5,644 nt of DNA, taken from a bacterium. GTDB taxonomy: Bacteria; CBDUZB01; JAGLHV01. The notes under the pieces were generated by a model, which had not been told where the DNA came from, did not search any database, and saw nothing but the letters and a program-made list of their open reading frames with translations. Location: the NCBI GenBank assembly GCA_023143305.1, contig JAGLHV010000100.1:1-5644 (forward strand), in the 5' to 3' direction. A program made the position numbers and the translations under genes. Below, one piece after another: positions 1 to 5,644 of this stretch (position 1 is its first letter; each line of letters opens with the position of its first letter).

Positions 1-883
1 TTTGATACAAAACTTCCTCTTCACTTCTCTCTTCAATGGGAATGTCCCTGCCAGAATTACAATTTAGGTCAAACGTCGGAATTGTGGCAGTAACATAAAA
101 TGGTACATCAAATTCTTTGGCCACAATGGCTTTTTCCAGTGTACCGATTTTATTTGCTACATCACCGTTTTGGGCAATCCTGTCTGCCCCGACAATCATC
201 ATATCTACTTTTCCCTGTGACATTAAATAAGCTCCGGCATTATCAGGCAAAATAAGATGTGGTATTTCTTCGTTTTTAAGTTCCCAGGCAGTAAGCTTTG
301 CCCCTTGATTTCGGGGTCTTGTTTCATCAACATAGACAAAAACTTTTTTTCCGTTTTGATGAGCAATATATATGGGAGATAAAGCACTACCATAATCAAC
401 GCAGGCAAGCCAGCCGGCATTACAATGGGTTTCAATATTATAATTATCTTTGATTAAAGTGTTTCCATGTTCACCTATTTTCCTGCAAGCGGCAGCATCA
501 TCATCAGCAAATTTTTGTGCGGTAAACATTGCGGTTTCTCTTGGTTTTTTTGATTTTTTTGCAGCATTATAAACATGATTCACTGCATGAAATAAATTCT
601 GAGCAGTGGGCCGTGTTAACTCGATGTCTCTTTTAGCCTTTTCAATAAATTGGGAGAAATTTTTTTCAGGGGCTTCTAAGAAAGCTTGTGCCATAGCAAA
701 TCCCGCTGCTGCACCAATAGCCATAGAACCCCTTACCATCATTGTTTTAATTGCCCGGCAAGTATCCGGATAATTTTTTGCTTCATAAATTTCAAAATCA
801 AAAGGCAGGAGATTTTGTTCGATTAAAAACACGGATGAATCTTTCATCCAGACACTTCTGTAATGTTTACCGTTAACTTTCAT
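1..883 (-). CDS. mtnA: MtnA-family S-methyl-5-thioribose-1-phosphate isomerase, C-terminus cut by window edge
   Basis: Members of this family convert the aldose 5-methylthioribose-1-phosphate to the ketose 5-methylthioribulose-1-phosphate in the cytoplasmic methionine salvage pathway; some relatives act on 5-deoxyribose-1-phosphate or ribose-1,5-bisphosphate. The reading frame is open without a stop from the ATG at 883 to the left edge, giving 294 residues of an expected 340-350. Visible motifs are VRGSMAIG (50-57), RPTAQNL (91-97), THCNAG (152-157), DETRPRNQGAKLTAWEL (about 186-202), VGADRIAQNGDVANKIGT (about 231-248) and DIPIEERSEEEV near the edge. Cys154 and Asp234 match the known catalytic pair Cys160/Asp240 of the Bacillus subtilis enzyme with the same spacing of 80; Arg51, Arg91 and Gln193 match its phosphate-binding residues. 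No strong ribosome binding site precedes the ATG, but the N-terminus aligns well with the family and a good promoter lies about 40 bases upstream. Several active-site-loop residues differ from the consensus (see findings), so the exact substrate is less certain than the family. No other methionine-salvage gene is in the window. Confidence 0.9.
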   Translation of the reverse strand, partial: MKVNGKHYRSVWMKDSSVFLIEQNLLPFDFEIYEAKNYPDTCRAIKTMMVRGSMAIGAAAGFAMAQAFLEAPEKNFSQFIEKAKRDIELTRPTAQNLFHAVNHVYNAAKKSKKPRETAMFTAQKFADDDAAACRKIGEHGNTLIKDNYNIETHCNAGWLACVDYGSALSPIYIAHQNGKKVFVYVDETRPRNQGAKLTAWELKNEEIPHLILPDNAGAYLMSQGKVDMMIVGADRIAQNGDVANKIGTLEKAIVAKEFDVPFYVTATIPTFDLNCNSGRDIPIEERSEEEVLYQ

Positions 884-923
884 TTTTATACCAGATTAAA
901 CAATATTTTTTTTAATATAACAT

Positions 924-953
924 ATTATACAAATTTTTTATTATTCACTTCAA
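924..953 (-). promoter_or_regulatory. Predicted sigma70-type promoter for mtnA
   Basis: On the minus strand a -35 box TTGAAG (953-948, four of six consensus bases) is followed after 18 bases by a perfect -10 box TATAAT (929-924). Transcription would begin near 917, leaving a leader of roughly 33 bases before the ATG at 883. The perfect -10 box is meaningful, but the region is so AT-rich that chance matches are possible. Confidence 0.6.
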
Positions 954-988
954 TACAATTTTATTTAATTGCAAAAAATGCTCGTTTT

Positions 989-1017
989 TTGTAAAATCAT
1001 AAAAACATTTTTATTAT
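989..1017 (+). promoter_or_regulatory. Predicted sigma70-type promoter for the metallophosphoesterase gene
   Basis: TTGTAA (989-994, four of six) and TATTAT (1012-1017, five of six) are separated by the optimal 17 bases. Transcription would start near 1024, just ahead of the AAGGTG ribosome binding site at 1039. This position places the promoter inside the longest possible open frame, which argues that the upstream TTG (969) and ATG (978) starts are not used. Confidence 0.5.
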
Positions 1018-1038
1018 CTATAACTGAACAAATAAATC

Positions 1039-1044
1039 AAGGTG
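1039..1044 (+). promoter_or_regulatory. Ribosome binding site deciding the metallophosphoesterase start
   Basis: AAGGTG lies eight bases before the ATG at 1053, a normal Shine-Dalgarno distance. The alternative starts at 969 (TTG) and 978 (ATG) are preceded only by A/T-rich sequence with no purine-rich site. This supports translation from 1053. Confidence 0.6.
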
Positions 1045-1052
1045 TTACAAAA

Positions 1053-2162
1053 ATGAATAGCCTGTATCTTTTTATTTTTATTTTAATAGCTGCTTCTTTT
1101 TACTTAGGAATGCATTACTATATTTGTATGCGTATCATAAAAGGATTAGCCCTTTCTCCTTTAATTGGTAATTATCTGAGACTTTTTTTCTTGTTTGCCG
1201 CATTATCGTTTGTGTTGGGAAAACTATTAAGTAGATATTTTTTAGTTTATTTGCTGGTTTATTTTAGTTCTGTCTGGTTAGGGGTAATATCTATTGCTTT
1301 TTTTCTGTTTTTTCTTAAAGATATTGCAGGATTATTTTTTATCCATCACAACAAAGTTTGGACTATGATTACTCTTATTCTTGTTTTATTCAGCAGTGTA
1401 TTTTCACTTTATAATGCCGCCAGAGAAGTAAAAATAAAAGAAATTCGAATAACAACAAAAAAACTACCCTTTGAAAAATCAGGATTTTCTATTGTTCAAT
1501 TATCCGATTTACATTTAGATTCCTTAACCTCGACCCGATGGTTAAAATCTATAGTAGATAAAACAAATAAATTAAATCCGGATTTAATAGTTATTACCGG
1601 AGACTTGATAGATCAGAGTGTTCACAATTTTGAAAAATTCTATCCTATATTGAAAGAATTAAAATCAAAACACGGAGTTCTGGCTATTACCGGAAATCAT
1701 GAGTTTTATGCCGGAGTCAGTCATTTTCTGGAAATTGCCGAACAATCGAATATCACTGTTTTAAGAAATGAAAAAATAACTATTGCCGATACAGTTGAAA
1801 TAATCGGCATTGATGATGAAACAGGGAAAAGGTTTTCTCTTGCCGGTCCGAATCTTAAAAAAGCAATGAAAAATTGCAATTTAAACAAACCGGTTATTCT
1901 TCTTTCTCACCAACCAAAATACTTCCGGCAGGCAGTTAAAAAAGGTGTTGATTTACAATTATCCGGACATACTCACGCAGGACAAATTCCCCCACTGGAT
2001 TTGATAGTCTGGTTAGCCTTTAAATACCCATGGGGATTATATCAATTTGAAGATTCTTATATTTATACAACCTGTGGTACAGGAACCTGGGGCCCTCCAA
2101 TGCGTCTCTTTTCCCGTTCAGAAATCGTAAAAATTATTTTAATTTCAAACAATAAAAGCTAA
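1053..2162 (+). CDS. Membrane-anchored calcineurin-like metallophosphoesterase (YaeI/YkuE type)
   Basis: This is a two-metal phosphoesterase anchored in the cytoplasmic membrane, 369 residues from the chosen start. Four hydrophobic segments come first (about 3-24, 41-59, 63-88, 102-122), followed by the catalytic domain from about 145. All metal-site motifs are present in the usual order: SDLHLD (Asp152, His154), GDLID (183-187), GNHEF (214-218), LSHQP (His286) and SGHTHAGQ (His306, His308). The enzyme should therefore be active. The physiological substrate cannot be read from the sequence. Related proteins include general phosphodiesterases and, in Chlamydia, the lipid A enzyme LpxG, which hydrolyses UDP-diacylglucosamine; that role here is only a possibility. 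The start at 1053 is preferred because of AAGGTG at 1039-1044 and the promoter at 989-1017, and because it begins directly with the first membrane helix. The frame itself stays open 28 codons further upstream, to a TTG at 969. The gene is transcribed divergently from mtnA and converges on the small gene at 2221-2430. Confidence 0.88.
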   Translation: MNSLYLFIFILIAASFYLGMHYYICMRIIKGLALSPLIGNYLRLFFLFAALSFVLGKLLSRYFLVYLLVYFSSVWLGVISIAFFLFFLKDIAGLFFIHHNKVWTMITLILVLFSSVFSLYNAAREVKIKEIRITTKKLPFEKSGFSIVQLSDLHLDSLTSTRWLKSIVDKTNKLNPDLIVITGDLIDQSVHNFEKFYPILKELKSKHGVLAITGNHEFYAGVSHFLEIAEQSNITVLRNEKITIADTVEIIGIDDETGKRFSLAGPNLKKAMKNCNLNKPVILLSHQPKYFRQAVKKGVDLQLSGHTHAGQIPPLDLIVWLAFKYPWGLYQFEDSYIYTTCGTGTWGPPMRLFSRSEIVKIILISNNKS

Positions 2163-2220
2163 TTTGCTTATGTTTATTTATTCCCGGTTAAAAAAAACTT
2201 GCGTTAAATTTATTCAACTT

Positions 2221-2430
2221 TTATTTTGAGAAAATTGTTGTTGTTTCGAGACCGAATTCCATTACAGTAAAAAGAGAATTTAAGATGATAATAAAAAGCA
2301 CCAACAAAAGAATTAAATGACTGGCAAATTTTAATGTTTTATTATCTGAAGTATAATCCTTGTAAGCATTAATTAAATTATAACACATAAGAATACCCAA
2401 AAGAATTATTACTGACCAATATCCTAACAT
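2221..2430 (-). CDS. Small two-helix membrane protein of unknown function
   Basis: I do not recognise a family for this 69-residue protein. It has two strongly hydrophobic helices (about 4-22 and 36-57) joined by a short polar loop, YKDYTSDNKTLK, with four lysines. By the positive-inside rule the loop would face the cytoplasm and both termini the outside. The start at 2430 was chosen because GGAGG sits five bases upstream in an AAAAAGGAGGAAAAA context and because the protein then begins with the first helix. An ATG at 2469 would add 13 charged residues that simply read through the ribosome binding site. The gene lies 235 bases downstream of phoU on the same strand and is convergent with the phosphoesterase, whose stop is 58 bases away. 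Whether it belongs to the pst-phoU transcript cannot be told. The strong translation signal makes it likely to be real. Confidence 0.65.
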   Translation of the reverse strand: MLGYWSVIILLGILMCYNLINAYKDYTSDNKTLKFASHLILLLVLFIIILNSLFTVMEFGLETTTIFSK

Positions 2431-2435
2431 TTTTT

Positions 2436-2440
2436 CCTCC
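2436..2440 (-). promoter_or_regulatory. Strong Shine-Dalgarno site of the small membrane protein
   Basis: GGAGG, flanked by A-runs on both sides, is five bases before the ATG at 2430. It is the main evidence that this short frame is translated and that the downstream ATG, not the one at 2469, is the start. Confidence 0.75.
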
Positions 2441-2469
2441 TTTTTGTTTTCTAAAAAATAATTCTGCAA

Positions 2470-2665
2470 AATACAATATTCTATTTCCTAAAAATATAAT
2501 CAAAATTTCGTCATAACTCTTTAACAAAAATATTATTTATTTTTGTTGATATTTATTTTAATAAAATATTTTTAAATATGCAATTAAAAAATAGAAATTT
2601 TTATTCGTTCGGATAAATAAAGAATATCGTATGTGGCCAATTATCAAGGATAGACATTTACCATT
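2470..2665. other. AT-rich spacer between phoU and the small membrane protein gene
   Basis: This noncoding stretch of about 200 bases is dominated by A and T runs and has no credible frame. On the minus strand a weak promoter-like pair, TTGATT (2503-2498) and AATATT (2480-2475) with a 17-base spacer, could serve the small gene, but in such sequence it is barely above chance. No G/C-rich hairpin with a T-run is found after phoU, so the end of the pst-phoU transcript is unclear. The inverted repeat within it is listed separately. Confidence 0.6.
2521..2549. repeat. AT-rich inverted repeat downstream of phoU
   Basis: AACAAAAAT (2523-2531) and ATTTTTGTT (2539-2547) are perfect reverse complements separated by seven bases. 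The pairing extends outward by one T-G and one T-A pair, to 2521 and 2549. A transcript could fold into an 11-pair stem, but it would be very weak because only one pair is G-C. It could be a poor transcription end signal, a protein-binding site, or chance in AT-rich DNA. Confidence 0.4.
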
Positions 2666-3340
2666 TTATTGCTGTTTTTTAATATCTTCCATATGATGCA
2701 TTATAGTTTTTCCGCTCAGAAAATAAATAACTTCTTCCGAGATATTAGTAGCATGGTCTGCTATTCGTTCTAAATGCCTTCCGACTAAAATAAGTTCCAC
2801 AGCTCTGGTAATTGTTTTAGGATCCTGCATCATATAGGTTAATAATTCTCTAAATATCTGATTGTTTAAATCATCGACTTTATCGTCTCTTTTACATATA
2901 TCCCTGGCTAACGATTCATCTTTATTTACCAGAGCATCAATGGAATCCTTAATCATTTTTTTAGCCAGGGTGGCCATGAGGGGGATATCTATCAAAGGTT
3001 TAAGTAAGGGTTCTTTGATTATTTCACGGGTACGTTCAGCAATGTTAACTGCTTGATCTCCTATGCGTTCAAGATCATTATTAATTTTCATTGCCGCAGT
3101 AATAAATCTCAAATCAATTGCTGCCGGTTGGCGAAGAGCCAAAAGCATATGGCAAAAATCATCTATTTCTATTTCCATCATATTTATGGAATTATCAGAC
3201 TTAATCACTTTTTCAGCCAATTTCGTTTTGCGTTCAACTAAAGCTTTTATTGAATAATTAATTGCTTTTTCTACTAAAATACTCATTTTCAATAATAACT
3301 CTTTTAAATTTTTTAATTCCTCATCAAAATGCCGTTCCAT
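2666..3340 (-). CDS. phoU: Phosphate signalling regulator PhoU
   Basis: PhoU is a cytoplasmic, mostly helical protein that connects the PstSCAB importer to the PhoR-type sensor kinase and limits phosphate uptake when phosphate is plentiful. The 224-residue length is normal. The protein is made of two similar three-helix halves, each with the metal-binding signature: LERIGDQAVNIAE at 90-102 (Glu91, Asp95) and LERIADHATNISE at 190-202 (Glu191, Asp195), exactly 100 residues apart. The conserved RQPAAIDLRFI element at 70-80 is also present. The start at 3340 is supported by GGGGGAGG at 3347-3354, six bases upstream. It is the last pst operon gene here, 38 bases after pstB, an arrangement usual in many bacteria. 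Nothing is missing or unusual. No PhoB/PhoR pair is visible in the window. Confidence 0.97.
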   Translation of the reverse strand: MERHFDEELKNLKELLLKMSILVEKAINYSIKALVERKTKLAEKVIKSDNSINMMEIEIDDFCHMLLALRQPAAIDLRFITAAMKINNDLERIGDQAVNIAERTREIIKEPLLKPLIDIPLMATLAKKMIKDSIDALVNKDESLARDICKRDDKVDDLNNQIFRELLTYMMQDPKTITRAVELILVGRHLERIADHATNISEEVIYFLSGKTIMHHMEDIKKQQ

Positions 3341-3346
3341 TTTTTT

Positions 3347-3354
3347 CCTCCCCC
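3347..3354 (-). promoter_or_regulatory. Strong ribosome binding site of phoU
   Basis: GGGGGAGG ends six bases before the phoU ATG. It is the strongest Shine-Dalgarno site in the operon part seen here and suggests that phoU is translated independently rather than by coupling to pstB. Confidence 0.75.
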
Positions 3355-3378
3355 TTCAATTTAATTCAAATTTAAAAT

Positions 3379-4137
3379 CTATCCAAACCTACCTGTAATA
3401 TAATCCTCAGTAACTTTCATCGAGGGTGTAGTAAAAATTTTGCTTGTTGTATCATATTCAATTAATTCTCCCATCATAAAAAAAGCAGTAAAATCCGAAA
3501 TACGTGCCGCTTGCTGCATATTATGAGTAACAATAATTATGGTATATTTTTTCTTTAATTCCTGAATAAGTTCTTCTATTTTTAAAGTAGCTTTAGGGTC
3601 CAAAGCTGAAGCCGGTTCATCCATAAGCAATACTTCCGGTTCTACCGCCAAAGCCCGGGCAATACATAATCTTTGTTGCTGCCCGCCTGATAAATCAAAA
3701 GCACTTTTATTCAATCTGTCTTTAACTTCATCCCATAAAGCAGCATCTTTCAGACTTTTCTCTACCTTCTCAACAATATAATTTTTATCCCTTATTCCAT
3801 TTATAGTTAAACCATAAGCAACATTATCGAAGATTGACTTAGGAAAAGGATTAGATTTTTGAAAAACCATCCCTATTTGTCTTCTTATCTTCACTACATC
3901 AACATTCGAAGCATAAATATCTTCGTTATCCAGCAAAACTTCCCCCTCTACTTTTATTCCTGAAATAACATCATTCATCCGATTAAGGCAGCGTAAAAAA
4001 GTAGACTTTCCACATCCTGAAGGACCGATTATTCCGGTAACCATATTTTGTTGTATACTAATTGTTACATTGTTTAAGGCTTTCTCTCCGCTATAATAAA
4101 AATTGAAATTAATTACATCGATTTTCGTGTCATTCAT
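3379..4137 (-). CDS. pstB: Phosphate ABC transporter ATP-binding protein PstB
   Basis: PstB is the cytoplasmic ATPase that powers phosphate import through the PstC-PstA channel, working as a dimer. The 252-residue protein is full length for the family and has every ABC ATPase motif: Walker [10 protein letters not shown] (38-46, Lys44), Q-loop VFQKSNPFP (Gln93), signature LSGGQQQR (149-156), Walker [13 protein letters not shown] (169-180, catalytic Glu174) and switch His205 in VTHN. The segments LRCLNRMND after Walker A and [17 protein letters not shown] are characteristic of PstB rather than of other ABC ATPases. The ATG at 4137 is preceded by GGGAG at 4145-4149. The start lies four bases after the pstA stop, so the site is inside the last pstA codons. 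Confidence 0.98.
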   Translation of the reverse strand: MNDTKIDVINFNFYYSGEKALNNVTISIQQNMVTGIIGPSGCGKSTFLRCLNRMNDVISGIKVEGEVLLDNEDIYASNVDVVKIRRQIGMVFQKSNPFPKSIFDNVAYGLTINGIRDKNYIVEKVEKSLKDAALWDEVKDRLNKSAFDLSGGQQQRLCIARALAVEPEVLLMDEPASALDPKATLKIEELIQELKKKYTIIIVTHNMQQAARISDFTAFFMMGELIEYDTTSKIFTTPSMKVTEDYITGRFG

Positions 4138-4141
4138 ATGA

Positions 4142-4996
4142 TTACTCCCTTTTAAGTTTTCGTAAACGATATCTTAAAATTACGGCTGATAGATTTATAG
4201 TTAATACTAACATTATTAATACCAGAGCCGTTGCATAAGCGATCGGCCGCACTTTAGTTATTGCATGGTGTTGAGTGGACATTATATAAAGATGGTAAGG
4301 TAATGCCATAAACTGACTGAATAGTGACTTCGGAATAAAAGGAAGGTAAAAAGCAGCCCCGGTAAAAAGAATGGGAGCTGTTTCTCCGGCAGCACGGGCC
4401 AAACCAAGAATCGTTCCGGTAAGCATCCCTCCGGCAGCATAAGGTAACACATTGGTTTTAATCATTTGCCATTTGGTGGCACCCAAAGCCAAAGAACCTT
4501 CCCGATAAGAATTTGGTATATTCTTTAAAGATTCCTCGCTGGCAGTAATAGTCCAGGGAAGAGTCATTAATCCTAAAGTCAAACCAGCTGATAAAACACA
4601 AGTACCAAGGTGCATTAACTGCACAAATAATATCACCCCGAATAATCCATACACTATGGAAGGAACTCCGGATAGATTTCTGATCGACATCCGAATAATC
4701 CGGGTTATTTTATTTTTTTTAGCGTATTCATTCAAGTATATAGCACACCCCATACCTAACGGTATAGCTAAAACTGCTGTAATAACGGTTACCAGAAAAG
4801 TGCCGATAATGGCAGGTAGGATACCCCCCTCTGTCATTCCCTTACGGGGCATCGCAGTAAAAAATTCCCAGCTTATTTTACTTATCCCTTTGCTGGTTAA
4901 ATCATATAAAATAATTGCCAGGATTATGCCGACAATCCCCACACATATTCTTAACAGATTAAAGCCTAATATTTCCTGCAATTCTTTGTTTTTCAT
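4142..4996 (-). CDS. pstA: Phosphate ABC transporter permease PstA
   Basis: PstA is one of the two integral membrane subunits that form the phosphate channel with PstC. The 284 residues hold six predicted membrane segments (about 13-31, 60-88, 111-130, 135-151, 188-208, 251-275). The cytoplasmic coupling loop that contacts PstB is clear between about 153 and 185, with the core [12 protein letters not shown]. The motifs [13 protein letters not shown] (108-120) and [13 protein letters not shown] (198-210) are typical of PstA. The start at 4996 overlaps the pstC stop as ATGA and has AAGGA at 5004-5008, seven bases upstream. The C-terminus is strongly basic ([10 protein letters not shown]), which fits a cytoplasmic tail. 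Nothing unusual was seen. Confidence 0.97.
   Translation of the reverse strand: MKNKELQEILGFNLLRICVGIVGIILAIILYDLTSKGISKISWEFFTAMPRKGMTEGGILPAIIGTFLVTVITAVLAIPLGMGCAIYLNEYAKKNKITRIIRMSIRNLSGVPSIVYGLFGVILFVQLMHLGTCVLSAGLTLGLMTLPWTITASEESLKNIPNSYREGSLALGATKWQMIKTNVLPYAAGGMLTGTILGLARAAGETAPILFTGAAFYLPFIPKSLFSQFMALPYHLYIMSTQHHAITKVRPIAYATALVLIMLVLTINLSAVILRYRLRKLKRE
4145..4149 (-). promoter_or_regulatory. pstB ribosome binding site inside the pstA 3' end
   Basis: GGGAG overlaps the AGG-GAG codons just before the pstA TAA stop and lies seven bases before the pstB ATG. Ribosomes finishing pstA would thus be next to the pstB start, which favours translational coupling of permease and ATPase. Confidence 0.65.
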
Positions 4997-5644
4997 CTTG
5001 TTTTCCTTTCGTGCCTATGCAAAATAATATCGGAAATCATATTGACAATAAAAGTTATCACAAATAATACCAGACCAATACCAAAAAGGGCATAATAATG
5101 AGTGGTATTATAAGGTACTTCTCCCAATTCAATGGCAATGGTAGAAGTCATTGTCCGCACTGAACCCAAAAAACTTTTAGGCATTGCAGGTGCACACCCT
5201 GTAGCCATAAGAACCGTCATTGTTTCCCCTATTGCCCTGCCCATCCCTAACATACATGCCGCTAATATCCCTGAACAGGCCGCCGGGATTTTTATTTTTA
5301 CCAGGGTTTGCCATTTAGTTGCCCCCAGTGCCAGAGAGGCTTGCGTATACGATTTAGGAACGCTTTTTAAAGCATCTTCGGACAAACTGATAATAGTGGG
5401 TAAAGCCATTATTGACAGAAGAACGGACCCATTTATTGCGTTAAGTCCATTATGTAAACCAAAAAGCCGGGCAATAAAAGGTCCTATCAGAAGAATGCCC
5501 AGAAAACCGATAACCACCGATGGAATTCCCGCTAATATTTCAATAATGGGCTTAGCAATTTCTCTTACCCTGGGACCGGCTAAATCCGTTAAGTAAGCGG
5601 CAGTTCCGATACCTAAAGGAATAGCAATTAAAAGTGCCCCGAAA
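4993..5644 (-). CDS. pstC: Phosphate ABC transporter permease PstC, N-terminus cut by window edge
   Basis: PstC is the second channel subunit of the phosphate importer. The frame is open from the right edge (first full codon 5643-5641) to the TGA at 4993, giving 216 residues of an expected 290-310, so the first 80-90 residues lie outside. A GTG at 5517 is an internal valine, not a start: the residues before it continue the family pattern, with GALLIAIPLGIGTAAYLTD and EILAGIPSVVIGFLG. The coupling loop SEDALKSVPKSYTQASLALG (88-107 of the visible part) and the motif GMGRAIGETMTVLMATG (133-149) mark it as PstC, as does the family-typical segment APAMPKSFLGSVRTMTSTIA (151-170), followed by IELGE. 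The last helix (about 185-206) is followed by a basic tail, HRHERKTR. It overlaps pstA by four bases. The promoter and a likely pstS lie beyond the edge. Confidence 0.96.
   Translation of the reverse strand, partial: FGALLIAIPLGIGTAAYLTDLAGPRVREIAKPIIEILAGIPSVVIGFLGILLIGPFIARLFGLHNGLNAINGSVLLSIMALPTIISLSEDALKSVPKSYTQASLALGATKWQTLVKIKIPAACSGILAACMLGMGRAIGETMTVLMATGCAPAMPKSFLGSVRTMTSTIAIELGEVPYNTTHYYALFGIGLVLFVITFIVNMISDIILHRHERKTR

Noticed and set aside
223..435. A 70-codon minus-strand frame inside mtnA
   Set aside because: It is in a different frame of the same strand as the clearly conserved MtnA coding sequence, and its product has no recognisable features. It is a shadow frame.
2203..2222. 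Possible hairpin terminator between the phosphoesterase and small membrane gene (GTTAAATTTATTCAAC followed by T-rich sequence)
   Set aside because: The stem is only six pairs with an A-C mismatch on the plus strand (G-T on the minus strand) and almost no G-C pairs. It is too weak to call.
2431..2469. Longer start for the small membrane protein (ATG at 2469)
   Set aside because: The extra 13 residues are encoded by the A-rich ribosome binding region itself, and no ribosome binding site precedes 2469.
2600..2617. Short stem TTTATTC-GTTC-GGATAAA downstream of phoU
   Set aside because: It pairs on the plus strand with a wobble, but on the minus strand, where a phoU terminator would be needed, it contains a C-A mismatch, and the stem is mostly A-T.
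2862..3257. Three short plus-strand frames opposite phoU
   Set aside because: All lie antisense to the conserved PhoU coding sequence, overlap each other in part and have no protein-like features.
5515..5517. GTG as a possible pstC start
   Set aside because: The frame is open and family-like upstream all the way to the window edge, so this codon is an internal valine of a gene that begins outside the window.
4656..5596. Two plus-strand frames of 123 and 154 codons (4656-5027 and 5132-5596) opposite pstA and pstC
   Set aside because: They are antisense to strongly conserved permease genes, lack convincing ribosome binding sites and show no known motif.

Overview
This is a chromosomal window from an AT-rich bacterium. 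Shine-Dalgarno sites are purine-rich (GGAGG, GGGAG, AAGGA), two sigma70-type promoters can be proposed, and the lysine codons and spacers are strongly A/T. The protein content would fit a low-GC anaerobe of the Bacillota or Atribacterota kind. That placement is an impression from protein style only, since no rRNA or other marker gene is present.

Layout. (1) Positions 1-883, minus strand: most of an MtnA-family sugar-phosphate isomerase, whose C-terminal end lies beyond the left edge. (2) Positions 884-1052: a divergent intergenic region with one good promoter candidate for each flanking gene. (3) Positions 1053-2162, plus strand: a membrane-anchored calcineurin-like metallophosphoesterase with four predicted membrane segments ahead of a complete set of metal-binding motifs. 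(4) Positions 2221-2430, minus strand: a 69-residue, two-helix membrane protein of unknown function with a textbook ribosome binding site. (5) Positions 2431-2665: a very AT-rich spacer with an inverted repeat. (6) Positions 2666-5644, minus strand: the end of a phosphate uptake operon in the order pstC (N-terminus cut by the right edge), pstA, pstB, phoU.

The pst genes work together. PstC and PstA form the membrane channel of the high-affinity phosphate ABC importer, PstB is its ATPase, and PhoU links the transporter's state to phosphate signalling. pstC and pstA overlap by four bases (ATGA), and pstA and pstB are four bases apart with the pstB ribosome binding site inside the end of pstA, so the three are probably translationally coupled. 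phoU follows after 38 bases with its own strong ribosome binding site. A pstS gene and the operon promoter would be expected beyond the right edge but cannot be seen.

I found no mobile element, CRISPR array, RNA gene or convincing new system. The window is mostly ordinary housekeeping DNA. The points most worth a second look are the altered active-site motifs of the MtnA homologue, the unassigned small membrane protein, and the corrected start of the phosphoesterase.
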